Shown here piece after piece: positions 43,794-54,595 of a stretch of DNA of 64,000 nt. The stretch's first letter is position 1; every line of letters begins with the position of its first letter. Location of the stretch: the NCBI RefSeq assembly GCF_000315625.1, contig NW_005434594.1:234216-298215 (forward strand), read 5' to 3'. Both the position numbers and the translations under genes were made by a program. The notes beneath the pieces are model-generated. The model saw only the letters and a program-made list of their open reading frames with translations. It was not told the origin of the DNA and made no database searches. The stretch is from Guillardia theta CCMP2712 (lineage: Eukaryota; Cryptophyceae; Pyrenomonadales; Geminigeraceae).

Positions 43794-46202
43794 ATGCGCA
43801 GCCCGCAGAGAGAAGCGAGAGGGAGAGGAGCGAGGGCTGTGCGCAGCGCTGCTGGCTTGATATGCTTGAGCTGCTTCCTCATCTCCAGCGCCATGGTGAG
43901 GAGCGACCTGAGCGTTGGAGGGAAGCTTTCTCTGACCTGCGCTTGTGACAGGGAGCGTCGTTTCCATATCCTGGGCGTTGTGTGGTCTACAATCCGAGGA
44001 TGGCTGTGGGGAGCTGCTGCTTGCGCGTACGAGGAGGGGATGCCAGGGAGGAAGAAGAGGCCATAGAGCGGAGCAGCAAGAAGCTCAGGGCCTCACAAGA
44101 CGCCGACGGACAAGGTGAGGTGTATCCGCTTTGCTGGCACTCTCGATCCCCATTGTGCTGCCGTTGCCAACTGCGAGATTGAATCTCTTGTTGGGAGCCT
44201 GACCTGCGCGCTGCCCCCCAGGGCCTGACAAGGAGAGGCCAGATGTGAAGCAAGGTCCGAACCCCCCGTCCAAGACAGCTTCGGTGGAGATCCTCAGCTC
44301 CGGGGCCTCTGCTGAGGCTGAGCACCCTGGGACTCAGAGGTCTGCATGGATGATGGTGCAAGGAACCATCAAAGGTATACAACAAGAGATCAAAGATACA
44401 CGCCTCGAGGTCGAGGGTGTGCAAGCAAAGATTGAGAGTGTACAGCAAGAGATCAGAGGCGTACAAGTACAGATCGAAGGTGTACACGGAGAGATCGAGG
44501 ATGCATTGAGGCAGATACAAGATCAACAAAACTCTACGAAGAAGGATGGGCTTTGGACGCTTCTAAATGAGCTTAAAGATCACAAGAAGCAGCTTGTAGG
44601 GGACGAGAAGCGGCTTGAAGAGGACAAAAGGCGGCTTGTAGATGACGAGAAGCAGCTTATACTGAAGCGAGAGAAGCTTTGTAACATTCTTATCCTGCAA
44701 AGTTCACCTACACTGGCACAGATTCCCGAAACTTCCAGACCTGAAGGTGAAGGAGGCTTGAAATATCATGAGCATGGGTACTAAAAGGACTGATAGGTGG
44801 AATGCTAAGTTTCTTGCAAGAGCTCTGGAGTAGAGCATGCTCAGGCAAGACTTTGTTGCCTAAACAGTACATCAGCTTCTCTACATGCTTGGGAGGCCAC
44901 GAGCAACTTGGACGCAAGCTCTTCATACGCGAGAGCTACTTGGAGATGATGGAGCGGATTGCCATGGAATTCAGGTTGGACCCCGAGACCCTCAAGGACG
45001 AGGAGTCCATACAGAGAGGTCATCAAGTGATCCTCACAGGTACTCCAGGGATCGGGAAGTCCTGCTTCGCATACTTCTTACTTGTGCAGCTTCTGCGGCC
45101 TGGTGAGCAACTAGTGTATCAGATAGGGAGTGAATATTGGTACTTTGATGGAGAAGCATGGAGCTTGATCGAAGATCAATCTGCGGCGCGTCGCTTTATT
45201 CGAACGTTCAGACACTGGTATATCTGTGACCTGGAAAACCAAGACGCGGGGAACTTTGTCAGATCACAATTCGCAAAGACCATCCTGATTTCTGCTCCCA
45301 AGACAGAGATGTTTGAAGATATTTTGAATCGAGGAGCGCAGCGATATTTGTTGCCGTTGTGGTCAGACGAGGAGATGTCACTCTTCATCAGTATGCACGG
45401 GGATCGTGTTGACCTGGAGGAAGCAGAGCAGATCATAGAGGAGTGGGGCAATGTGCCTCGATACATCTTGGTGAAACCTATACCAACACTAGAGGAGTCT
45501 GTTGTGGGAGTAGGTTCAATGTCACCACCCAAGTGGAAGACGGAAGCGGAATCGACCTCCAAGCTGATTGATCATCCCCCCGACCTTGAGTACAAAACGG
45601 TAATCATCAAATGGCTTGTGAAAATGATTTTGATGTTGTTGAGTTTGCGTTTTTTGAATCCTGATTTTGGCAATCAGTCACTTGCAGATTCGGCTTTTGA
45701 ATTCGTTGCGCGCGAGGTGCTGAAGCGAGGAGGAAAACACATAATTCATAGGCTTGGTGATCGAAGTGCGTGGGAAGAGCTGAACTTAGAGCGATCGCAT
45801 TACGTTGAGTTTCCATCAAGATGCAGAGACTTGAAAGAGCTCGAGATCACACCGAATGGATATTACGAGCCCAAGGCACCAAACTTGCCTTGCAATGCGT
45901 TATGCTTGTCAGAGAGCGGTGTGCTGTACATGTTTCAGATGACACGGGCGCCGAATCACTTGATCAAGCTCCATCCATTACTTGACACGTTGAAAGCTCT
46001 GCGAGATAAGAACAAGTTTGAGAGGGTATCTATTGTGTTTGTTGTGCCTGCAGGGCATGATGAATGGTGGACCTGGAATCAAGACCAAGACTACACCTCT
46101 GATGGAGTTGAGACAAGCAAGGAGCAGGAGAGCGAAATGAGGAGAATCACTCAGTTTATCCTGACCCTGTCTAAGGAGGCTGCCAAGCGGATACGACAGT
46201 GA
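43794..46202 (+). CDS. Crinkler/RHS-type NTPase protein with secretory-looking N-terminus and coiled coil
   Basis: Exons 43794-43895, 43952-44114, 44222-44777 and 44834-46202 join in frame to 729 residues (introns 56, 107 and 56 nt). The N-terminus has a hydrophobic segment AAGLICLSCFLISSAM, then ASFPYPGR and LRVRGGDAREEEE. Residues about 115-235 are coiled coil with a heptad-like repeat (GIQQEIKDTRLEVEGVQAKI). The NTPase domain starts near TLLPKQYISF and has Walker A ILTGTPGIGKSCFAYFLLVQ, then ISAPKTEMFEDIL. The C-terminal part has YEPKAPNLPC, LYMFQMTRAPNHLIKLHPLL and VSIVFVVPAG, matching the nuclease-like region of oomycete Crinklers and trypanosome RHS proteins. Where those families usually show an Asp (N-x-x-x-D), this one appears to have Asn (LPCNALCL), so nuclease activity is doubtful. 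The family includes secreted effectors and transposon-linked proteins; the role here is unknown. Confidence 0.75.
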
Positions 46203-46833
46203 CGGATGAATGTTGTCCTTGCGCCGCGAGAGCATTAGAGGAGCAGTGGGCACGTGTTGAGAGGAAGTGACAGAAGAAGAGAGTTTTATTGCACGCTATC
46301 AGTTGCCTTGAAAGATTGCGCTTGCAAGACTTTGCTAGTTAGAACTGTCAGAATATCTGCCTTGCAGTTGTGAAGATGATTTCGACGTGTACTGCATGGT
46401 CTTTGAATAGCCACATCCAACACATGAGTGGACAAGATGGTTGAAATTGATCTTGTGCGTCGAGTTCGTCGCTGAGACACGTGCCATACCAGTGATGGGC
46501 ACGAAAGAGGTAAAGAAACCTGCATGTCAGTATCAACTATCTCTTCTCAGGAGTGCCCTTGTTAGTTCATGGTGTGTAGCAGCACGTCTGCAAATCATGC
46601 ACAAGTGCATCAACAGGGGCGGAGGAGAGGCTTGCAATCTGATTCCCACATCTCAGTCATAGAGTTCTGATTTGCCTCGTAGTGGATGGCGTACTAGTCT
46701 CGTATCAGCAACGCATCGTTAGGCTCGACAACATTCGAGACACGTATTAGTCGTGACCTCTGCTGACTGTCTGCCATGGCCCTCAGATCTCGATCAGCTG
46801 CTTCTGTGCTCTTTCCTTCATCTTCATGTGTCT
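46203..46833. other. Intergenic, no gene recognised
   Basis: Ordinary composition. Short open frames on both strands lack splice or domain support. Confidence 0.5.
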
Positions 46834-47195
46834 CTAGTCAGGAGTGCAAAAGGTCAGGCTTCTGGCAAGGTGTCCAGCTACGTAGAGAGCTTGCAGGAGC
46901 TTCGAGATCTTTCTACTTGATTCATACCTACATGCATACTCATACATGGCACCGAGCTTCTCTCCTGTTCGAGGTGGGATAGGCTTCTCTATTTTAATGT
47001 CTACCTGATAAAGCCATAAAGCATACAATGAGGCAATCAAGTGAAAAAATAATTAAGGAACTTGCTTTCCTCTGCCTCCCTCCTCCACCTCTTTAAGTTG
47101 CCGCTGCGCAAATCTGCCATCGCCCTATCGAATACTGCTTTCAAGGAGAAGTCAAGGTCAAGGTCGTTGGTCCATCCCCTAATCTTTGCCATTTT
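46834..47195 (-). CDS. Possible small gene, two coding-like segments
   Basis: Segment one (from the Met at 47195) reads KIRGWTNDLDLDFSLKAVFD and RAMADLRSGNLKRW. Segment two follows a TTTATCAG acceptor at about 47009 and reads IKIEKPIPPRTGEKLGAMYE and SRKISKLLQALYVAGHLARS, with a stop at 46834. The donor that would join them in frame is not clear. No domain is recognised. Confidence 0.35.
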
Positions 47196-47733
47196 CATTG
47201 CAGCAGCTTTCTTTCCTCTTTTCCTCTTCCCCCCCTCCCCCCCTCCTCTCTTCTCTCTCCCCTCTCCCCACCCCCCTCTCCCTTCCCCCTTCTCTCCTCT
47301 CCTTCCACTAATTCCCTTCCCCCTTCCCCCTCTTCCCTCCCTCCCCTTCCACGACCCTAGTGAGTACCGTGTTGTCCCCTACCCGCACACATGATTGCAC
47401 GGAAGAATTCTTCTTGTCAGTACCTCCTCGTCAATTTCACATCAGCGTTCTTGGAGAGTTTGATCACGCACGATGTCTCCAACTATGAAGCAGCTATGAA
47501 GCAGAGATAGATGGAGCAAGATGTTTTTGCAAAGATTTCATAAAAAGGGGTATAAATTGACAAAACAAAATTTAGAGGCTACCGTCTGGCATTCGCAATC
47601 ACACTGTAAAAATCATCCCCAAAACATCTCACGCTTTCAGTCCGAATGCCAGCAAAGGTAACGAAATTGCTGCATAAACACATAACACAAAGTTTCTCAT
47701 CAGGTATGTTCAATGTTTGCTAGGTGTCAGATT
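47196..47733. other. Intergenic, pyrimidine-rich then ordinary
   Basis: 47215-47360 is CCCTCT-rich. The rest holds no supported exon. The 3' end of the ankyrin gene lies at the right edge. Confidence 0.5.
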
Positions 47734-48486
47734 TCATTGCTTCATTGTACTCCCTGCCTTTTTTTCGAGCTCCTGAATGCAGGGCATGAGGCTACGAAGC
47801 TGCTGCTCAAACTTGCATGACAAAACCTGAAGAATTTTCCTCACTTTCGCGCATTCATCTCCTACATGATTCTGGATCAAAGCAAGCACCTGCCCTGAAA
47901 TCACAAAAGGAGACGAAGGCAATGGTAACCCCCCGCCCTCGATGATCCATGCGAGAAAAGATCGTATCGTATCTTACCGTCTGTCCATTCTCGTTCTCAA
48001 TATCAGCTCTTGCACCAGCATCGACAAGCGCCTGGACTCCGTCAACCTGCCAGGCTGTTGAGATCTTAGGAGCAAACTCGGCAAGTATATCCAACTTGGC
48101 ACGACGACGCAAACCACATCAAGGGTGTGCGCTTTTCAATCGGAAGCAATCCGTCGCTTCCAGTAGTGATGACGTTCACATTCGCTCCTGCCTGCAGGAG
48201 TGCATGGAGGATATCTGCCGAACCGATCAGTCATGGTCAGACCAGTGGGGGAACAAAGGTACGCACTGAGGTTTCCTGACAGGGCTGCCAGGTGCACTGC
48301 GGTCTCTCCAGAGGGTGTCAAGACTTGGTCGGGGTTGATGCCAGATGAGAGCATCTCATTCACAGCCTGCTCCTCACCCCTGGCGACCGCGTCGAGGAAT
48401 GCATGCCCATCCAACTCGACAGAAGCTGTCGCATGAGGGCATGCCAAGAGCCATCCGAGGACGAGGACGATAGACAGCTGCTTCAT
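47734..48486 (-). CDS. Secreted ankyrin-repeat protein, apparent frame break
   Basis: The start MKQLSIVLVLGWLLACPHAT at 48486 is a clear signal peptide. Ankyrin repeats follow: GHAFLDAVARGEEQAVNEML and SGETAVHLAALSGNLS (first exon), DILHALLQAGANVNV and TPLMWFASS (exon about 48215-48095), then in another frame AKLDILAEFAP and VDGVQALVDAGARADIENEN, then VLALIQNHVGDECAKVRKIL, ending STMKQ with stop at 47734. Between TPLMWFASSC and AKLDILAEF (about 48090-48095) the frame shifts by one base with no plausible intron. This could be a sequencing error, an unseen tiny intron or a broken gene. The product would act in the secretory pathway or outside the cell. Confidence 0.65.
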
Positions 48487-49337
48487 GTCGGTCACTTCAA
48501 CGGCTGAGCTCTTCTAGGCACTCCTGGTCCTTCCCTCAGCTGGAAACTATCTCCCTCCTTCTCCTCTTCCGAAGTTTCTTCGCGCACGCTGAGAGTCACT
48601 GTCACCACAGCTGCTGTGCCTGGTCGCCTCGATCGCCAAGGCCAGCGTCAGAGGAGGAAGAGCTCCCTAGTGAGTCACTACTGGTCGACGTACAATCTTT
48701 GCTGGAGGGCAGCTATTCAAATCACTACTTCATGAAGCTACCATATTTGATGCCATTTCTATTTCCTATCTGAGGGCTCTGAGGCAATGTCTTCACCCTA
48801 CCACAAATCGGGCATGACCGTTGTGCCTATCTCTAGTGAAAAAGTTCGTTAGAGAGATCAGTGGGTGACTCCCCCGGACGCCCGGCCCGGCCCGGCTTGA
48901 TTCCCGAGTCAGGTCTAAAACTCAAACAAGTAAACAATTATCGACTTTCAAGGACATCAAGTTGGGCATATAGGAAACCAAGGTGTGATCCTAATTGATA
49001 TTCTGAGGCGGGTTGTTTATTCTTGGAATTAAAACTTGCGTGAAATATTTGAAATATTTCTTTATAATTCCTACGTTCATTCGATGTTTGGGTTAGCAAT
49101 TTTAGAATCTGGATGTTGACTTGGAAGGCTATTTCGGGAGTGAAAAAAAAACTCCGGAAATAGAGCAGGAGAGGCAGAGGGATTTAAAAGGCGGGGGAGC
49201 GGTGGTTCCAGCACCAGCAGGTTGGAAATGTGTTCCAATGAACGTGTGCAAGAATGATTATCCCTTATGATTTACTTGATGTGATTGCGACCACTCTGTT
49301 GTGATGTTATTCAATATTCTGACCTCTTGACGCAGCA
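48487..49337. other. Intergenic with promoter of the small gene at 49338
   Basis: Contains a short GC-rich piece at about 48870-48910. From about 48950 the DNA is AT-rich. A TTTAAAAG box lies at 49183-49190. A possible leader-intron donor (CAG|GTTGG, 49221) and acceptor (GACGCAG, about 49335) lie ahead of the ATG. Confidence 0.5.
49183..49190 (+). promoter_or_regulatory. Candidate TATA box
   Basis: TTTAAAAG about 155 nt upstream of the ATG at 49338 and about 38 nt before a possible leader-intron donor. Confidence 0.45.
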
Positions 49338-49508
49338 ATGTTCGCTCTTCTCTTCGACCTTGAGGATTACGCCACCACCTACCGCGCCACCCGCGACGCC
49401 TACCTCAAGGCCGCCAACGAGCTCAAGCTCGCCACTGGCCCCTACAAGGCTGCCCGTGACGCCTACGTCGCTGCCACCGCCACCTACACCAAGTCCCTCT
49501 ACGAGTAA
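49338..49508 (+). CDS. 56-residue protein of two similar Ala/Tyr helices, strong codon bias
   Basis: ATG at 49338 two bases after an acceptor-like GACGCAG; stop TAA at 49506-49508. The product has two similar halves, YRATRDAYLKAANELKLA and YKAARDAYVAATATYTKS, each predicted helical. Almost every codon ends in C or G (TACCGCGCCACC style), as in the epiplastin-like gene and unlike ordinary genes here. The gene is therefore probably highly expressed. It has no signal peptide and no family I recognise. The 3' region is AT-rich. Confidence 0.7.
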   Translation: MFALLFDLEDYATTYRATRDAYLKAANELKLATGPYKAARDAYVAATATYTKSLYE

Positions 49509-49969
49509 ATTACTCTTCTGGGAATGGAATAAATTATCAAAAATCACATTCTGGTGCTTTCTCTTTGTTCAGTTCTGGTGTCTTCCTTGTTATTTTCTCA
49601 GTTGTGCCAGTTCACTTCTGCAATGACTTCCCAAAGGTGTTTCCACCTTGAAATTCTGCATGGATTATTACTGTGGTTGCACTTACGAGTGCGTTGGTTC
49701 GAGGATTGACCTGCACATAGAGTGTGCAAGGAAATGTGCTCGGTTTGCGACACTAGCACGATGATATGGCTGACAAATGCAAGCGAGTCCACCTAGAATC
49801 AGTATAAAAGTATATTTCAAACAGGACTTTCATGCAAGATTTGTTGTTGAATGCTCCAACATGCCACACTCTTCTAGCACTGGCATCGACCTCTATGCCG
49901 TACAATTACAGTGTGATGCCATGGACTGGACTGCCGCTGAGCCTTCAGTTCGCATCCGATTCTTCTTGG

Positions 49970-51150
49970 GCAAGGCAAGTTTCCGGGTGAAATGCCGGTG
50001 GTGCCGACGGTGGTCACCGGTCGCCGTGCGAGATTTCACTGACTCTCTGAGTTGCATTCAACCTGGCACACTGACTCTGTTGATCCCCACTCGCCCAGCT
50101 GTGATAGTGTTTGCAACCTGGAGGACTGGCAAGTCAATCAACGATCGATGCCGGGTCACGGCCACACTGCCGTCGCCGCTGGCCGCGACTGTCCGATCGC
50201 CCGGGAGTCCGATCTGGTCTTGAGCCTGCCGCGCCGTACCGGGCCGCCACCGTGAGAGTCTAACTGTAGTTTGGGGGACAGCAGTCGGCAGGATTAGGTT
50301 TGGTTCTCGCTGTCTTTTCTCTTCTCGCCGTTTGGCCGCTGTGCGACAGTGTCAGGGTCAAGCCTCCTCGACTCTCATTATTGTCCTCGTACTGATTTTT
50401 CACTTCACTTTGAGTAAAGTAAGTGTAAGCGGCGGGAGCCGCGCTGACAGATGATGCCGGGCCGTCACAGCCTGAGGCTGACGGTGGCTCTCCTGATTGT
50501 CCTCGTACTGCTTTTTAACTTAACTTTGAGTAAAGTGGCAGCCGCTGGCCGGCTGAGACGCGGCCAAGCCTTCGCCGGCCGGGCCCCGGCAGCCGCGGCC
50601 GGGCGGCACTGCCGCAGCCGGCCCCGGCCGTGAGGCTGCAACTCACGGTGTCACTCAGTCGCCGGGAACGCGCCGACTGCGGCACAGTGAGCCCGGTTCA
50701 TCAGGCACTCGCCGGCCCCGGCAGCGGCCTCCCGAGGCTCAGGGCTCCGAGTCCGAGTCCCGGCGGCCGCGGGCCGCCGCCGCGCGGGTGACGGCGCACA
50801 GTAGTGCCGCGTGCGGTGCTGCTGAGCGGGCCCCGGTGGCCGCTGAGAGGCCGAGGGCCCGGGCCGGAACTTCCGGGGCCGACGAGTTCGGAACCCCGGG
50901 GCAGGGGCTCCGACGAGTCACACCGAGTACCCGGCGGGTCAGCCCGAGTCCTGGCAGCCAGTCCCGCTCAGCGGCTCAGTCACGGTGCCGCCCGAACTTA
51001 GCCGACGCCGTAGGCGCGGCTGCCGCAGACTCGGCCACCCGGCGACCAGTCACGACTCAGCCGTTGCGCGGCAGCCCTGCCCCCGCGCCGGGCCCGTACC
51101 GTACTACGGTACCGTGTGGCACTGAGCCCGGCCAGTACCGTGGGCTGAAA
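49970..51150. repeat. GC-rich interspersed patch containing two copies of a TCCTCGTACTG...TTTGAGTAAAG word
   Basis: GTCCTCGTACTGATTTTTCA then CTTTGAGTAAAG at about 50382-50418, and GTCCTCGTACTGCTTTTTAA then CTTTGAGTAAAG at about 50499-50536. A related copy is at 27091-27120, and TTTGAGTAAAG recurs at about 56576. The patch ends with GTACCGTACTACGGTACC near 51107-51124, a word cluster shared with 20010-20056. Confidence 0.65.
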
Positions 51151-51589
51151 AAAACAACTATAAAGTGGTTCAATTTGTGGACCCTCAATCAAAGCTTGAA
51201 GTACTTGAGAGTCATTACGGTACGTCATTTGTTGTACCTGATATGCACTAAAAATTAATTTATTTTGTACCACAAAACTTTCTAAAAACCAGTGTTTTAA
51301 ACCGGTGCTCTATATCAGGGTTTCTTCGGAGCAATCGTCCCTACGAAGTGGGGGTAGGGGTACTTGGAAACGATTTCAACATCGAAGGCATAGGGGTACC
51401 TTTCAAGGTCAAGGTGTAGGGGTGATGCAAATTACATTGTTTGAATTTATAGAATTTCTTATCACTTGGCATCTTATTCCAAACGACGATGATGGGATGG
51501 AGCCAGAACGGGTGGGGTAGTCAGATTTCAGTGAGCTCTGGGATGATCAAAGGGGTAGGGTTGTGTCACCCGAAATAGAGCAGAGGGGG

Positions 51590-51599
51590 TATATATAGA
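51590..51599 (+). promoter_or_regulatory. TATA box
   Basis: GTATATATAG, 39 nt before a possible leader-intron donor (AGAG|GTATGC, 51629) and about 230 nt before the ATG at 51822. Confidence 0.55.
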
Positions 51600-51821
51600 C
51601 TTGAAGCGAGGTGCGTCGGCAAGAAGAGGTATGCATCGATAGTGAATATTGTGTTATGATTGTTGTGTTTGGAGTAGCCATAATGATTGTAAGACTTGAA
51701 GAATGTGTGCAAGCACTTGTAGCACATTCCTCATGCGAAATGTTGTTTGATATGCGGGAGTCGTGCTGTGTGATCTCTGCTTTCCCTTCTGCTTTGGTTG
51801 TTTCTCACCAACGTCGACAGA

Positions 51822-52110
51822 ATGTTCTCCGTCCTCGAGTCTGTCGCCTTTGACACCGGCTACGCTGGTTCCAGCGGCATCCAGCCGCAGTCCTGGGTCA
51901 ACGGCAACGGAACCTCCTACATCTACTTCGGCTCTGGCGAGTTCGATGGACAGGGTTCCGGCCACGACTACTACGGAACTGTGAGTGCTATGAATTACTT
52001 GCTATTGTTTGTGCTGACACAGCCCTCAGCTCTACATGCCCTCCACTGGCTACGTCAACAACTGCGATGGCGGCCGCTCCCACACCTACTGCGACTACCG
52101 CCAGCAGTAA
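51822..52110 (+). CDS. 79-residue Gly/Tyr/Ser-rich protein, strong codon bias
   Basis: Exons 51822-51980 and 52030-52110, intron 49 nt (GTGAGT...CCTCAG), in frame. The product begins MFSVLESVAFDTGYAGSSG and ends GYVNNCDGGRSHTYCDYRQQ. It is Gly, Ser, Tyr and Asn rich with few charged residues and two late Cys, suggesting an extended or beta-rich structural protein. Codons end mostly in C. The start context (acceptor one base before ATG, upstream TATA) matches the 49338 gene. I do not recognise the family. A periplast or extracellular structural role is a guess. Confidence 0.7.
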
Positions 52111-52317
52111 ATGTACAGTATGCTATAGTTGACAGGCAGTACCGCATGGATTATTTTTAATAAAAATTCAAAAAAAATGAACGCACTGAATTCGCTCTGT
52201 TGAATCACAGAAGCATGTGTTGTATTCATGACACTCTTTCTACATGGAAATTTGATACATGTTTGGAAGAGAGAGAAATTGAATGCTAGCACCAAGCATT
52301 GCAGTCTTTCTTGAATA

Positions 52318-54221
52318 TTAGCTGCTCGCTGCGCTAGCATTGTTTGTTCGTTCTCTTGGTGACTTAGATCTGGCCCGCGTGTTCGAGTTTGAGTTGCCTT
52401 TGTCTGATCTCATCGTCCACCCGTCTTCATTCTCCTCGCGAAGCAGCATCTCTCGCTCATGCGGATGACTGCTGGATGGCAGATGGAAACCATGTGGAGC
52501 CTCCACAGGCCGCTCGTGCTCCAAGACTCGAAAGATCGGGATAAACCACTGGAGAGGAAAGTACAGTCAATCAGATGCCAACTGCACCCTCCCCATTCTA
52601 CCTGTTTGTCGTACAACTCGAAGCCAGCCGCCCGTCGACTCGCCACGCTCAAGTTGCCGGTTCCTGACTCGTTGTACCTCCAATCGTCCATGCTCTCCCT
52701 AAGATCGAGCGGAGCTCCCATCTCCGATGTTTTGGAGACCGCAATGTGGATTTCCTTCTTCTCCCCCAGCAGCATTTCGAGTAGCGGCGCGGTCCCACCT
52801 CCGAAAATGAAGATAGTGGAGAGCACAACGATCAATGTGGTTGTGACAAGCACTGCTTTGGTTTCTGGAGAGACTGCAGTCAGCGAGTGAGACTGCATGT
52901 TGAGGACCAAGGAGAAGGCGATGGCTCCTCGGAGTCCTGAAAACCACATTATGAACTGCTCCTTGCTGGAAATCTTCATCCCAGAGTTCTGCGACTTCCT
53001 GTTGATCAAGAAAGAGAGAGGGAAGATGTTCAGAGCACGTCCCAGGAGAATCAACACCATTGCACTTATGATAAACCCAACGTGGAAGCGATGCTGATCA
53101 AGAGAAAGTCAGTACATCGTGCAATTGCAACGCAGCAGCTCGCAAACCTGCAAGGTTGGCAATGAGAGTCCCATGTACGCGAAGATCGCCGTCTCCGCCA
53201 TTAGCGCAGCTGTTCTGAACGTTTGCTGAGCAGTCATTTGTGTTGTAGGAGAGAGATTGTAGTGAGTGTAATGTGACATGACAATGCCAGCAAACAGAAT
53301 GGCCATGATTCCTGAGAGGTTAAGAGCTTCCGCAAGCAAGTAGGGGAGGTAAGCGAAGACGAACATGAGAGCTGCTTCCAGAGAAGGATGCTGATAGAGC
53401 CGAGTGAGCTTAAAGACTAGAGCGCTGAAAAGAGCAACGATCACTCCAACCACCCCCGAAAATAGCGAGACGAAGACAAACTGAAGGATTGCAGACGTCC
53501 AGCTGTCATGCTCCCTCTCATAGAAGCTGAGGAATGTCCGAAAGAGCACGACGGCAACTGCATCGTTGAGGACGCTCTCACCGAAGACGAGCATGTAAAG
53601 TGTTGGGTTCACATCCAATGCATGGAAGATTGCCAGAGTAGCAACCGGGTCGGTCGCAGAGATTAAAGATCCGAAGGTCAAGCTGTCAAGCATCGTGAGA
53701 GGATAGCTGACCTTCATCTGCCCAAGCACATACGTCCCAAGTCCAACGACCAAGGTAGAGATAAGAGTCCCAGCCACCGCAAAGACAAGAATGCTGCCGA
53801 AGTTGATGAAGAAGTTGCCTTTGTGCAGGGAGTAGCCGCTTTCGAAGATTATGGGAGGGAGCATGTAGATGAAGAACGTCTGGGGATCGAAGGTTATCAG
53901 GTTGGACAGTGTCTGCCCACTCAGTGTGAGGATGGAGCCAGCGAGAATGCCGAGCACGATCGTCACGACGGATTCAGGGAGGTACTTGATACAACGCCAG
54001 CTGGAAGTAGCGAGCAGAAGGTAGGTACAGAAGATGCAGACGCCCAGGAGGGTGACGACCACGACAAGGTTCCAACTCTGCGCCTTCTCCTCTAGAGATA
54101 TTTCCTCTGCACTCCTCCCTCCCCCTTCCCCCATCGCCAGCCACCCAGCCATGGCCGCGGCCGTCAGCCACACCTTGCATGCCATGGCCAACAACGCACC
54201 CGCCTCCCCGCTCAGTCCCAA
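52318..54221 (-). CDS. Na+/H+ exchanger, CPA1 family, NHE8-like
   Basis: Three exons (54221-53148, 53093-52602, 52548-52318) give 598 residues in frame. A cleavable-looking N-terminus (VWLTAAAMAGWLAMG) precedes about 11-12 membrane segments. The exchanger core is FFIYMLPPIIFESGYSLHKG, FGSLISATDPVATLAIFHAL (ion-binding ND/DP region) and VFGESVLNDAVAVVLFRTFL. A later segment has FSGLRGAIAFSLVLNM, the conserved Arg-containing motif. The hydrophilic tail is acidic then Ser/Arg-rich. Order and motifs fit the NHE6-9 organellar group, closest by eye to NHE8. It would exchange luminal or extracellular cations for protons in Golgi or endosomal membranes (family knowledge). The gene converges with the small gene ending at 52110 and diverges from the EsV-1-7 gene. 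Confidence 0.88.
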
Positions 54222-54595
54222 ACTACAGGTTCGGGGCCCGGGCTGCTGCCCGGGCAGCTGCCCGGGGCCTGTCTAAGGGCAGGAGGGGTGATGAGGGTTT
54301 CAGCTCATAGAAATGGATGGAGGCCGGGCTGCGCTGTCGACTATGGCGGCGGCGGCGGCGACAACAAATGGTTGGGACGATCAGAAGAGATGATAAAGCA
54401 GATTGAAGAACTCTGATAAGACGATACCCACTGAGAGTTCCTACTTATTGATGGTTGAGACGCAAAGGTATTGCCATGTACTAGGGAACAGGGAGCGGCG
54501 ATGTCCAATGATGTTGATGGCAACTGAAATGCGCGGGAAGAATTCAAGGATCTATGCGAGATGAAATTTTTTGATTGATCGCCAAAGATATAGAT
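54222..54595. other. Divergent intergenic region between NHE and EsV-1-7 genes
   Basis: 374 bases between two divergent start codons, probably a shared promoter region. It contains imperfect GCCCGGGC palindromes at about 54236-54268 and a (GGC)n run at about 54343-54360. No TATA box is evident. Confidence 0.45.

Larger units (their letters stand above)
49509..51821. other. Intergenic: GC-rich patch, GGGGTA words, promoter of the 51822 gene
   Basis: 49970-51150 is the longest GC-rich patch of the window; open frames inside it are compositional. 51335-51600 has several TAGGGGTA words. A TATA box lies at about 51590. From 51600 to 51821 there is a possible leader intron ending GTCGACAG one base before the ATG. 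Confidence 0.55.

Noticed and set aside
50451-51258. Ala/Gly/Arg-rich open frames in the GC-rich patch
   Set aside because: Open frames are expected in such GC-rich DNA. No domain, splice pattern or codon preference supports them, and similar frames occur on both strands.
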